From Micromussa lordhowensis (taxonomy: Eukaryota; Cnidaria; Anthozoa; Scleractinia; Lobophylliidae): a DNA stretch of 64,000 nt. The DNA is taken from contig OZ026607.1 in NCBI GenBank assembly GCA_964020085.1, positions 21,002,606 through 21,066,605 on the forward strand. Reading direction: 5' to 3'. Position 1 is the first letter of the stretch. The number at the start of each line of letters is the position of its first letter. Of this stretch, positions 10,766 to 22,659 are shown one piece after another. The position numbers and the translations under genes are program-made. A model generated the notes under the pieces. That model saw nothing but the letters and a program-made list of their open reading frames with translations. It ran no database searches and had not been told where the DNA came from.

Positions 10766-13579
10766 GAAATTTTAGTTAGAACATGCTGCCATTCGCGCCA
10801 GGGTGTTTTTTCTGGCCTTCTTTTTGCAGGAGTTTGCCCTGGTCCCAACTTTGCAGAATTTCAGAAAACGCGCGCTGGGGGTCCCCTTGGCAAATTTGAC
10901 ATAGCTCGGCTCCACGGGCACTTTAAGAGGCGCGGTTTGCAGCAAAATGTTGTGCTAGGTTGGCACTTGAAGGAAATCCTAGTTAGAACATGCTGACATT
11001 CGCGCCAGGGTGTTTTTTTCTGGCCTTCGTTTTGCAGGAGTTTGCCCTGGTCCCAACTTTGCAGAATTTCAGAAAACGCGCGCTGGGGGTCCCCTTGGCA
11101 AATTTGAAATAGCTCGGCTCCACGGGCACTTTAAGAGGCGCGGTTTGCAGCAAAATGTTGTGCTAGGTTGGCACTTGAAGGAAATCCTAGTTAGAACATA
11201 CTGGCATTCGTGCCAGGGCGTTTTTTCTGGCCTTCTTTTTGCAGGAGTTTGCCCTGGTCCCAACTTTGCAGAATTTCAGAAAACGCGCGCTGGGGGTCCC
11301 CTTGGCAAATTTGACATAGCTCGGCTCCACGGGCACTTTAAAAGGCGCGGTTTGCAGCAAAATGTTGTGCTAGGTTGGCACTTGAAGGAAATCCTAGTTA
11401 GAACATGCTGGCATTCGCGCCAGGGTGTTTTTTTTCTGGCCTTCGTTTTGCAGGAGTTTGCCCTGGTCCCAACTTTGCAGAATTTCAGAAAACGCGCGCT
11501 GGGGGTCCCCTTGGCAAATTTGACATAGCTCGGCTCCACGGGCACTTTAAGAGGCGCGGTTTGCAGCAAAATGTTGTGCTAGGTTGGCATTTGAAGGAAA
11601 TTCTAGTTAGAACATGCTGGCATTCGCGCCAGGGTGTTTTTTCTGGCCTTCTTTTTGCAAGAGTTTGCCCTGGTCCCAACTTTGCAGAATTTCAGAAAAC
11701 GCGCGCTGGGGGTCTCCTTGGCAAATTTGACATAGCTCGGCTCCACGGGCACTTTAAGAGGCGCGGTTTGCAGCAAAATGTTGTGCTAGGTTGGCTCTTG
11801 AAGGGAATTCTAGTTAGAACATGCTGCCATTCGCGCCAGGGTGTTTTTTCTGGCCTTCTTTTTGCAGGAGTTTGCCCTGGTCCCAACTTTGCAGAATTTC
11901 AGAAAACGCGCGCTGGGGGTCCCCTTGGCAAATTTGACATAGCTCGGCTCCACGGGCACTTTAAGAGGCGCGGTTTGCCGCAAAATGTTGTGCTAGGTTG
12001 GCACTTGAAGGAAATCCTAGTTAGAACATGCTGGCATTCGCGCCAGGGTGTTTTTTTCTGGCCTTCGTTTTGCAGGAGTTTGCCCTGGTCCCAACTTTGC
12101 AGAATTTCAGAAAACGCGCGCTGGGGGTCCCCTTGGCAAATTTGACATAGCTCGGCTCCACGGGCACTTTAAGAGGCGCGGTTTGCAGCAAAATGTTGTG
12201 CTAGGTTGGCTCTTGAAGGAAATCTTAGTTAGAACATGCTGGCATTCGTGCCAGGGTGTTTTTTCTGGCCTTCTTTTTGCAGGAGTTTGCCCTGGTCCCA
12301 ACTTTGCAGAATTTCAGAAAACGCGCGCTGGGGGTCCCCTTGGCAAATTTGACATAGCTCGGCTCCACGGGAACTTTAAGAGGCGCGGTTTGCAGCAAAA
12401 TGTTGTGCTAAGTTGGCACTTGAAGGAAATTCTAGTGAGAACATGCTGGTATTCGCGCCAGGGTGTTTTTTCTGGCCTTCTTTTTGCAAGAGTTTGCCCT
12501 GGTCCCAACTTTGCAGAATTTCAGAAAACGCGCGCTGGGGGTCCCCATGGCAAATTTGACATAGCTCGGCTCCACGGGCACTTTAAGAGGCGCGGTTTGC
12601 AGCAAAATGTTGTGCTAGGTTGGCACTTGAAGGAAATCCTAGTTAAAACATGCTGGCATTCGCGCCAGGGTGTTTTTTCTGGCCTTCTTTTTGCAGGAGT
12701 TTGCCCTGGTCCCAACTTTGCAGAATTTCAGAAAACGCGCGCTGGGGGTCCCCTTGGCAAATTTGACATAGCTCGACTCCACGGGCACTTTAAGAGGCGC
12801 GGTTTGCAGCAAAATGTTTTGCTAGGTTGGCACTTGAAGGAAATTTTAGTTAGAACATGCTGGCATTTGCGCCAGGGTGTTTTTCTGGCCTTCTTTTTGC
12901 AGGAGTTTGCCCTGGTCCCAACTTTGCAGAATTTCAGAAAACGCGCGCTGGTGGTCCCCTTGGAAAATTTGACATAGCTCGGCTCCACGGGCACTTTAAG
13001 AGGCGCGGTTTGCAGCAAAATGTTGTGCTAGGTTGGCACTTGAAGGAAATCCTAGTTAGAACATGCTGGCATTCGTGCCAGGGTGTTTTTTCTGGCCTTC
13101 TTTTTGCAGGAGTTTGCCCTGGTCCCAACTTTGCAGAATTTCAGAAAACGCGCGCTGGGGGTCCCCTTGGCAAATTTGACATAGCTCGGCTCCACGGGAA
13201 CTTTAAGAGGCGCGGTTTGCAGCAAAATGTGTTGCTAGGTTGGCACTTGAAGGAAATTCTAGTTAGAACATGCTGGCATTCGCGCCAGGGTGTTTTTTCT
13301 GGCCTTCTTTTTGCAAGAGTTTGCCCTGGTCCCAACTTTGCAGAATTTTAGAAAACGCGCGCTGGGGGTCCCCTTGGCAAATTTGACATAGCTCGGCTCC
13401 ACGGGCACTTTAAGAGGCGCGGTTTGCAGCAAAATGTTGTGCTAGGTTGGCTCTTGAAGGAAATTCTAGTTAGAACATGCTGCCATTCGCGCCAGGGTGT
13501 TTTCTCTGGCCTTCCTTTTGCAGGAGTTTGCCCTGGTCCCAACTTTGCAGAATTTCAGAAAACGCGCGCTGGGGGTCCC
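10766..13579 (+). repeat. 4/5-monomer higher-order mixture
   Basis: Recurring variants are CTTCGTTTTGCAG with a long T run (near 11,028, 11,440 and 12,060), ATTCGTGCCAGGG (11,206, 12,245, 13,072), GGGAACTTTAAG (12,369, 13,196) and CTTTTTGCAAGAG. They recur at 4 or 5 monomers (827 and 1,038 bp between the ATTCGTGCC copies). T-run lengths vary from 5 (about 12,880) to 8 (about 11,427). The block is embedded between the two 25-mer-offset copies. Confidence 0.75.
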
Positions 13580-15946
13580 CTTGGCAAATTTGACATAGCT
13601 CGGCTCCACGGGCACTTTAAGAGGCGCGGTTTGCAGCAAAATGTTGTGCTAGGTTGGCACTTAAAGGAAATCCTAGTTACAACATGCTGGCATTCGCGCC
13701 AGGGTGTTTTTTCTGGCCTTCTTTTTGCAGGAGTTTGCCCTGGTCCCAACTTTGCAGAATTTCAGAAAACGCGCGCTGGGGGTCCCCTTGGCAAATTTGA
13801 CATAGCTCGGTTCCCCGGGCACTTTAAGAGGCGCGGTTTGCAGCAAAATGTTGTGCTAGGTTGGCACTTGAAGGAAATCTTAGTTAAAACATGCTGACAT
13901 TCGCGCCATAGTGTTTTTTCTGGCCTTCTTTTTGCAGGAGTTTGCCCTGGTCCCAACTTTGCAGAATTTCAGAAAACGCGCGCTGGGGGTCCCCTTGGCA
14001 AATTTGACATAGCTCGGCTCCACGGGCACTTTAAGAGGCGCGGTTTGCAGCAAAATGTTGTGCTAGGTTGGCACTTGAAGGAAATCCTAGTTAGAACATG
14101 CTGGCATTCGCGCCAGGGTGTTTTTTCTGGCCTTCTTTTTGCAGGAGTTTGCCCTGGTCCCAACTTTGCAGAATTTCAGAAAACGCGCGCTGGGGGTCCC
14201 CTTGGCAAATTTGACATAGCTCGGCTCCACGGGCACTTTAAGAGGCGCGGTTTGCAGAAATGTGTTGTGTTAGGTTGGCACTTGAAGGAAATCGTAGTTA
14301 GAACATGCTGGCATTCGCGCCAGGGTGTTTTTTCTGGCCTTATTTTTGCAGGAGTTTGCCCTGGTCCCAACTTTGCAGAATTTCAGAAAACGCGCGCTGG
14401 GGGTCCCCTTGGCAAATTTGACATAGCTCGGCTCCACGGGCACTTTAAGAGGCGCGGTTTGCAGCAAAATGTTGTGCTAGGTTGGCACTTGAAGGAAATT
14501 GTAGTTAGAACATGCTGGCATTTGCGCCAGGGTGTTTTTTTTTGGCCTTGTTTTTGCAGGAGTTTGCCCTGGTCCCAACTTTGCAGAATTTCAGAAAACG
14601 CGCGCTGGGGGTCCCCTTGGCAAATTTGACATAGCTCGGCTCCACGGGCACTTTAAGAGGCGCGGTTTGCAGAAATATGTTGTGCTAGGTTAGCACTTGA
14701 AGGAAATTTTAGTTAGAACATGCTGGCATTCGCGCCAGGGTGTTTTTTCTGGCCTTCTTTTTGCAGGAGTTTGCCCTGGTCCCAACTTTGCAGAATTTCA
14801 GAAAACGCGCGCTTGGGGTCCCCTTGGCAAATTTGACATAGCTCGGCTCCACGGGCACTTTAAGAGGCGCGGTTTGCAGCAAAATGTTGTGCTAGGTTGG
14901 CACTTGAAGGAAATTGAGGTTAGAACATGCTGGCATTTGCGCCAGGGTGTTTTTTCTGGCCTTCTTTTTGCAGGAGTTTGCCCTGGTCCCAACTTTGCAG
15001 AATTTCAGAAAACGCGCGCTGGGGGTCCCCTTGGCAAATTTGACATAGCTCGGCTCCACGGGCACTTTAAGAGGCGCGGTTTGCAGCAAAATGTTGTGCT
15101 AGGTTGGCACTTGAAGGAAATTTTAGTTAGAACATGCTGCCATTCGCGCCAGGGTGTTTTTTCTGGCCTTCTTTTTGCAGAAGTTTGCCCTGGTCCCAAC
15201 TTTGCAGAATTTCAGAAAACGCGCGCTGGGGGTCCCCTTGGCAAATTTGACATAGCTCGGCTCCACGGGCACTTTAAGAGGCGCGGTTTGCAGCAAAATG
15301 TTGTGCTAGGTTGGCACTTGAAGGAAATACTAGTTACAACATGCTGTCATTCGCGCCAGGGTGTTTTTTTTCTGGCCTTCTTTTTGCAGGAGTTTGCCCT
15401 GGTCCCAACTTTGCAGAATTTCAGAAAACGCGCGCTGGGGGTCCCCTTGGCAAATTTGACATAGCTCGGCTCCACGGGCACTTTAAGAGGCGCGGTTTGC
15501 AGCAAAATGTTGTGCTAGGTTGGCACTTGAAGGAAATTTTAGTTAGAACATGCTGACATGCGTGCCAGGGTGTTTTTTCTGGCCTTCTTTTTGCAGGAGT
15601 TTGCCCTGGTCCCAACTTTGCAGAATTTCAGAAAACGCGCGCTGGGGGTCCCCTTGGCAAATTTGACATAGCTCGGCTCCACGGGAACTTTAAGAGGCGC
15701 GGTTTGCAGCAAAATGTTGTGCTAGGTTGGCACTTGAAGGAAATTCTAGTTAGAACATGCTGGCATTCGCGCCAGGGTGTTTTTTCTGGCCTTCTTTTTG
15801 CAAGAGTTTGCCCTGGTCCCAACTTTGCAGAATTTCAGAAAACGCGCGCCGGGGGTCCCCTTGGCAAATTTGACATAGCTCGGCTTCACGGGCACTTTAA
15901 GAGGCGCGGTTTGCAGCAAAATGTTGTGCTAGGTTGGCACTTGAAG
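13580..15946 (+). repeat. 25-monomer-offset segment, copy 2 (includes segment S copy 3)
   Basis: This is a near-identical partner of 8,400-10,765. Visible differences are few: TGCTGACATTCGCGCCATAG near 13,891 against TGCTGGCATT in copy 1, and a long T run (TTTTTTTTTGG) near 14,534 where copy 1 has the usual TTTTTTCTGG. The T run, not the body of the monomer, accounts for the 1-bp change in offset. Confidence 0.87.
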
Positions 15947-16149
15947 GAAATTCTAGTTAGAACATGCTGCCATTCGCGCCAGGGTGTTTTTTCTGGCCTT
16001 CTTTTTGCAGGAGTTTGCCCTGGTCCCAACTTTGCAGAATTTCAGAAAACGCGCGCTGGGGGTCCCCTTGGCAAATTTGACATAGCTCGGCTCCACGGGC
16101 ACTTTAAGAGGCGCGGTTTGCAGCAAAATGTTGTGCTAGGTTGGCACTT

Positions 16150-16910
16150 GAAGGAAATGCTAGTTAGAACATGCTGGCATTCGCGCCAGGATGTTTTTTG
16201 TGGCCTTCTTTTTGCAGGAGTTTGCCCTGGTCACAACTTTGCAGAATTTCAGAAAACGCGCGCTGGGGGTCCCCTTGGCAAATTTGACATAGCTCGGCTC
16301 CACGGGCACTTTAAGAGGCGCGGTTTGCAGCAAAATGTTGTGCTAGGTTGGCACTTAAAGGAAATTCTAGTTAGAACATGCTGGCATTCGCGCCAGGGTG
16401 TTTTTTCTGGCCTTCTTTTTGCAGGAGTTTGCCCTGGTCCCAACTTTGCAGAATTTCAGAAAACGCGCGCTGGGGGTCCCCTTGGCAAATTTGACATAGC
16501 TCGGCCCCACGGGCACTTTAAGAGGCGCGGTTTGCAGCAAAATGTTGTGCTTGGTTGGCACTTGAAGGAAATCCTAGTTAAAACATGCTGGCATTCGCGC
16601 TAGGGTGTTTTTTCTGGCCTTCTTTTTGCAAGAGTTTGGCCTGGTCCCAACTTTGCAGAATTTCAGAAAACGCGCGCTGGGGGTCCCCTTGGCAAATTTG
16701 ACATAGCTCGACTCCACGGGCACTTTAAGAGGCGCGGTTTGCAGCAAAATGTTGTGCTAGGTTGGCACTTGAAGGAAATGCTAGTTAGAACATGCTGGCA
16801 TTCGCACCAGGGTGTTTTTTATGGCCTTCTTTTTGCAGGAGTTTGCCCTGGTCCCAACTTTGCAGAATTTCAGAAAACGCGCGCTGGGGGTCCCCTTGGC
16901 AAATTTGACA
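16150..16910 (+). repeat. 15-monomer-offset segment, copy 1
   Basis: This segment matches 19,255-20,015 at an offset of 3,105 bp (exactly 15 monomers). Shared rare features in order are AATGCTAGTT, CCAGGATGTT, GGTCACAACTTT, CTTAAAGGAAATT, CGGCCCCACGGG, GTGCTTGGTTGG, CGCTAGGGTG, AGTTTGGCCTGG, CTCGACTCC and TTCGCACCAGGG with TTTTTTATGGCC. The copies separate near 16,915, where CGGCCCCACGG faces CGGCTCCACGG. Confidence 0.85.
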
Positions 16911-17076
16911 TAGCTCGGCCCCACGGGCACTTTAAGAGGCGCGGTTTGCAGCAAAATGTTGTGCTTGGTTGGCACTTGAAGGAAATCCAAGTTAAAACAT
17001 GCTGTCATTCGCGCCAGGGTGTTTTTTCTGGCCTTCTTTTTGCAAGAGTTTGGCCTGGTCCCAACTTTGCAGAATT

Positions 17077-17490
17077 TCAGAAAACGCGCGCTGGGGGTCC
17101 CCTTGGCAAATTTGACATAGCTCGACTCCAGGGGCACTTTAAGAGGCGCGGTTTGCAGCAAAATGTTGTGCTAGGTAGGCACTTGAAGGAAATCGTAGTT
17201 AGAACATGCTGGCATTCGCGCCAGGGTGTTTTTTCTGGCCTTCTTTTTGCAGGAGTTTGCCCTGGTCCCAACTTTGCAGAATTTCAGAAAACGCGCGCTG
17301 GGTGTCCCCTTGGCAAATTTGACATAGCTCGACTCCACGGGCACTTTAAGAGGCGCGGTTTGCAGCAAAATGTTGTGCTAGGTAGGCACTTGAAGGAAAT
17401 CGTAGTTAGAACATGCTGGCATTCGCGCCAGGGTGTTTTTTCTGGCCTTCTTTTTGCAGGAGTTTGCCCTGGTCCCAACTTTGCAGAATT
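17077..17490 (+). repeat. Adjacent near-identical monomer pair
   Basis: Two neighbouring monomers share CTCGACTCCA and the otherwise rare CTAGGTAGGCAC (17,171 and 17,378), followed by AATCGTAGTT. This suggests a single-monomer tandem duplication. They differ at GGGGGTCCCC against GGGTGTCCCC and at CCAGGGG against CCACGGG. Confidence 0.7.
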
Positions 17491-19254
17491 TCAGAAAACG
17501 CGCGCTGGGGGTCCCCTTGGCAAATTTGACATAGCTCGGCTCCACGGGCACTTTAAGAGGCGCAGTTTGCAGCAAAATGTTGTGCTAGGTTGGCACTTGA
17601 AGGAAATCCTAGTTAAAACATGCTGGCATTCGCGCCAGGGTGTTTTTTGTGGCCTTCTTTTTGCAGGAGTTTGCCCTGGTCCAAACTTTGCAGAATTTCA
17701 GAAAACGCGCGCTGGGGGTCCCCTTGGCAAATTTGACATAGCTCGGCTCCACGGGCACTTTAAGAGGCGCGGTTTGCAGCAAAATGTTTTACTAGGTTGG
17801 CACTTGGAGGAAATCCTAGTTAGAACATGCTGGCATTCGCGCCAAAGTGTTTTCTCTGGCCTTCTTTTTGCAAGAGTTTGCCCTGGTCCCAACTTTGCAG
17901 AATTTCAGAAAACGCGCGCTGGGGGTCCCCTTGTTAAATTTGACATAGCTCGGCTCCACGGGCACTTTAAGAGGCGCGGTTTGCAGCAAAATGTTGTGCT
18001 AGGTTGGCACTTGAAGGAAATTGTAGTTAGAACATGCTGGCGTTTGCGCCAGGGTTTTTTTTCTGGCCTTCTTTTTGCAGGAGTTTGCCCTGGTCCCAAC
18101 TTTGCAGAATTTCAGAAAACGCGCGCTGGGGGTCCCCTTGGCAAATTTGACATAGCTCTGCTCCACGGGCACTTTAAGAGGCGCGGTTTGCAGCAAAATG
18201 TTGTGCTAGGTTGGCACTTGAAGGAAATTGTAGTTAGAACATGCTGGCATTTGCGCCAGGGTGTTTTTTCTGGCCTTCTTTTTGCAAGAGTTTGCCCTGG
18301 TCCCAACTTTGCAGAATTTCAGAAAACGCGCGCTGGGGGTCCCCTTGGCAAATTTGACATAGCTCGGCTCCACGGGCACTTTAAGAGGCGCGGTTTGCAG
18401 CAAAATGTTGTGCTAGGTTGGCACTTGAAGGAAATCCTAGTTAGAACATGCTGGCAATCGCGCCAGGGTGTTTTTTCAGGCCTTCTTTTAGCAGGAGTTT
18501 GCCCTGGTCCCAACTTTGCAGAATTTCAGAAAACGCGCGCTGGGGGTCCCCTTGGCAAATTTGACATAGCTCTGCTCCACGGGCACTTTAAGAGGCGCGG
18601 TTTGCAGCAAAATGTTGTGCTAGGTTGGCACTTGAAGGAAATTGTAGTTAGAACATGCTGGCATTTGCGCCAGGGTGTTTTTTCTGGCCTTCTTTTTGCA
18701 GGAGTTTGCCCTGGTCCCAACTTTGCAGAATTTCAGAAAACGCGCGCTGGGGGTCCCCTTGGCAAATTTGACATAGCTCGGCTCCACGGGCACTTTAAGA
18801 GGCGCGGTTTGCAGCAAAATGTTGTGCTAGGTTGGCACTTGAAGGAAATTTTAGTTAGAACATGCTGGCATTCGCGCCAGGGTGTTTTTTCTGGCCTTCT
18901 TTTTGCAGGAGTTTGCCCTGGTCCCAACTTTGCAGAATTTCAGAAAACGCGCGCTGGGGGTCCCCTTGGCAAATTTGACATAGCTCGGCTCCACGGGCAC
19001 TTTAAGAGGCGCGGTTTGCAGCAAAATGTTGTGCTAGGTTGGCACTTGAAGGAAATCCTAGTTAGAACATGCTGGCATTCGCGCCAGGGTGTTTTTTCTG
19101 GCCTTCGTTTTGCAGGAGTTTGCCCTGGTCCCAACTTTTCAGAATTTCAGAAAACGCGCGCTGGGGGTCCCCTTGGCAAATTTGACATAGCTCGGCTCCA
19201 CGGGCACTTTAAGAGGCGCGGTTTGCAGCAAAATGTTGTGCTAGGTTGGCACTT

Positions 19255-20015
19255 GAAGGAAATGCTAGTTAGAACATGCTGGCATTCGCGCCAGGATGTT
19301 TTTTCTGGCCTTCTTTTTGCAGGAGTTTGCCCTGGTCACAACTTTGCAGAATTTCAGAAAACGCGCGCTGGGGGTCCCCTTGGCAAATTTGACATAGCTC
19401 GGCTCCACGGGCACTTTAAGAGGCGCGGTTTGCAGCAAAATGTTGTGCTAGGTTGGCACTTAAAGGAAATTCTAGTTAGAACATGCTGGCATTCGCGCCA
19501 GGGTGTTTTTTCTGGCCTTCTTTTTGCAGGAGTTTGCCCTGGTCCCAACTTTGCAGAATTTCAGAAAACGCGCGCTGGGGGTCCCCTTGGCAAATTTGAC
19601 ATAGCTCGGCCCCACGGGCACTTTAAGAGGCGCGGTTTGCAGCAAAATGTTGTGCTTGGTTGGCTCTTGAAGGAAATCCTAGTTAAAACATGCTGGCATT
19701 CGCGCTAGGGTGTTTTTTCTGGCCTTCTTTTTGCAAGAGTTTGGCCTGGTCCCAACTTTGCAGAATTTCAGAAAACGCGCGCTGGGGGTCCCCTTGGCAA
19801 ATTTGACATAGCTCGACTCCACGGGCACTTTAAGAGGCGCGGTTTGCAGCAAAATGTTGTGCTAGGTTGGCACTTGAAGGAAATGCTAGTTAGAACATGC
19901 TGGCATTCGCACCAGGGTGTTTTTTATGGCCTTCTTTTTGCAGGAGTTTGCCCTGGTCCCAACTTTGCAGAATTTCAGAAAACGCGCGCTGGGGGTCCCC
20001 TTGGCAAATTTAACA
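19255..20015 (+). repeat. 15-monomer-offset segment, copy 2
   Basis: This is the partner of 16,150-16,910 with the same ordered string of rare variants. Differences include TTTTTTCTGG (19,299) against TTTTTTGTGG, and GGCTCTTGAAGG (19,662) against GGCACTTGAAGG. An exact 15 x 207 spacing means the intervening 14 monomers have no net indel. Confidence 0.85.
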
Positions 20016-20599
20016 TAGCTCGGCTCCACGGGCACTTTAAGAGGCGCGGTTTGCAGCAAAATGTTGTGCTAGGTTGGCACTTGAAGGAAATCCTAGTTAA
20101 AACATGCTGGCATTAGCGCCAGGGTGTTTTTTCTGGCCTTCTTTTTGCAGGAGTTTGCCCTGGTCCCAACTTTGCAGAATTTCAGAAAACGCGCGCTGGG
20201 GGTCCCCTTGGCAAATTTGACATAGCTCGGCTCCACGGGCACTTTAAGAGGCGCGGTTTGCAGCAAAATTTTGTGCTAGGTTGGCACTTGAAGGAAATCG
20301 TAGCTAGAACATGCTGGCATTCGCGCCAGGGTGTTTTTTCTGGCCTTCTTTTTGCAGGAGTTTGCCCTGGTCCCAACTTTGCAGAATTTCAGAAAACGCG
20401 CGCTGGGGGTCCCCTTGGCAAATTTGACATAGCTCGGCTCCACGGGCACTTTAAGAGGCGCGGTTTGCAGCAAAATGTTGTGCTAGGTTGGTACTTGAAG
20501 GAAATTTTAGTTAGAACATACTGGCATTCGCGCCAGGGTGTTTTTTCTGGCCTTCTTTTTGCAGGAGTTTGCCCTGGTCCCAACTTTGCAGAATTTCAG

Positions 20600-21890
20600 A
20601 AAACGCGCGCTGGGGGTCCCCTTGGCAAATTTGACATAGCTCGGCTCCACGGGCACTTTAAGAGGCGCGGTTTGCAGCAAAATGTTGTGCTAGGTTGGCA
20701 CTTGCAGGAATTTCTAGTTAGAACATGCTGGCATTCGCGCCAAAGTTTTTTTTCTGGCCTTCTTTTTGCAGGAGTTTGCCCTGGTCCCAACTTTGCAGAA
20801 TTTCAGAAAACGCGCGCTGGGGGTCCCCTTGGCAAATTTGACATACCTCGGCTCCACGGGCACTTTAAGAGGCGCGGTTTGCAGCAAAATGTTGTGCTAG
20901 ATTAACACTTGAAGGAAATCGTAGTTAAAACATGCTGGCATTCGCGCGAGGGTGTTTTTTTTGGCCTTCTTTTTGCAGGAGTTTGCCCTGGTCCCAACTT
21001 TGCAGAATTTCAGAAAACGCGCGCTGGGGGTCCCCTTGGCAAATTTGACATAGCTCGGCTCCACGGGCACTTTAAGAGGCGCGGTTTGCAGCAAAATGTT
21101 GTGCTAGGTTGGCACTTGAAGGAAATCCTAGTTAGAACATGCTGGCATTCGCGCCAGGGTGTTTTTTCTGGCCTTCTTTTTGCAGGAGTTTGCCCTGGTC
21201 CCAACTTTGCAGAATTTCAGAAAACGCGCGCTGGGGGTCCCCTTGGCAAATTTGACATAGCTCGGCTCCACGGGCACTTTAAGAGGCGCGATTTGCAGAA
21301 ATATGTTGTGCTAGGATGGCACTTGAAGGAAATCCTAGTTAGAACATGCTGGCATTCGCGCCAGGGTGTTTTTTCTGGCCTTCTTTTTGCAGGAGTTTGC
21401 CCTGGTCCCAACTTTGCAGAATTTCAGAAAACGCGCGCTGGGGGTCCCCTTGGCAAATTTGACATAGCTCGGCTCCACGGGCACTTTAAGAGGCGCGGTT
21501 TGCAGCAAAATGTTGTGCTAGGTTGGCACTTGCAGGAACTTCTAGTTAGAACATGCTGGCATTCGCGCCAAAGTTTTTTTTCTGGCCTTCTTTTTGCAGG
21601 AGTTTGCCCTGGTCCCAACTTTGCAGAATTTCAGAAAACGCGCGCTGGGGGTCCCCTTGGCAAATTTGACATAGCTCGGCTCCACGGGCACTTTAAGAGG
21701 CGCGGTTTGCAGCAAAGTGTTGTGCTAGATTAACACTTGAAGGAAATCGTAGTTAAAACATGCTGGCATTCGCGCGAGGGTGTTTTTTTTGGCCTTCTTT
21801 TTGCAGGAGTTTGCCCTGGTCCCAACTTTGCAGAATTTCAGAAAACGCGCGCTGGGGGTTCCCTTGGCAAATTTGACATAGCTCGGCTCC
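20600..21890 (+). repeat. 4-monomer (828-bp) tandem higher-order pair
   Basis: 20,600-21,060 matches 21,428-21,888. Shared rare variants are GCACTTGCAGGAA (20,699 and 21,527), CGCCAAAGTTTTTTTTCTGG, TAGATTAACACTTG and GCGCGAGGGTG. Small differences are GAATTTCTAG against GAACTTCTAG and CATACCTCGG against CATAGCTCGG. The monomers between are ordinary. Confidence 0.83.
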
Positions 21891-22659
21891 ACGGGCACTT
21901 TAAGAGGCGCGGTTTGCAGCAAAATGTTGTGCTAGGTTGGCACTTGAAGAAAATCCATGTTAGAACATGCTGGCATTCGCGCCAGGGTGTTTTTTCTGGC
22001 CTTCTTTTTGCAGGAGTTTGCCCTGGTCCCAACTTTGCAGAATTTCAGAAAACGCGCGCTGGGGGTCCCCTTGGCAAATTTGACATAGCTCTGCTCCACG
22101 GGCACTTTAAGAGGCGCGGTTTGCAGCAAAATGTTGTGCTAGGTTGGCGCTTGAAGGAAATTGTAGTTAGAACATGCTGGCATTTGCGCCAGGGTGTTTT
22201 TTCTGGCCTTCTTTTTGCAGGAGTTTGCCCCCTGGTCCCAACTTTGCAGAATTTCAGAAAACGCGCGCTGGGGGTCCCCTTGGCAAATTTGACATAGCTC
22301 GGCTTCACGGGCACTTTAAGAGGCGCGGTTTGCAGCAAAATGTTGTGCTTGGTTGGCACTTGAAGGAAATGGTGGTTAGAATATGCTGGCATTCGCGCCA
22401 GGGTGTTTTTTCTGGCCTTCTTTTTGCAGGAGTTTGCCCTGGTCCCAACTTTGCAGAATTTCAGAAAACGCGCGCTGGGGGTCCCCTTGGCAAATTTGAC
22501 ATAGCTCGGCTCCACGGGCACTTTAAGAGGCGCGGTTTGCAGCAAAATGTTGTGCTAGGTTGGCACTTGAAGGAAATCCTAGTTAGAACATGCTGGCATT
22601 CGCGCCAGGGTTTTTTTCTGGCCTTCTTTTTGCAGGAGTTTGCCCTGGTCCCAACTTTG

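Larger units (their letters stand above)
15947..22600 (+). repeat. Less ordered satellite zone between the 25-mer and 20-mer domains
   Basis: About 32 monomers show more scattered variants than the blocks on either side. Examples are CTCTGCTCC (18,152, 18,566, 22,087), CCAAAGTGTT, GCACTTGCAGGAA and GCGCGAGGGTG. No single higher-order period covers the zone. Local pairs within it are listed separately. A 2-bp gain (TTTGCCCCCTGG) lies near 22,230. Confidence 0.8.
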
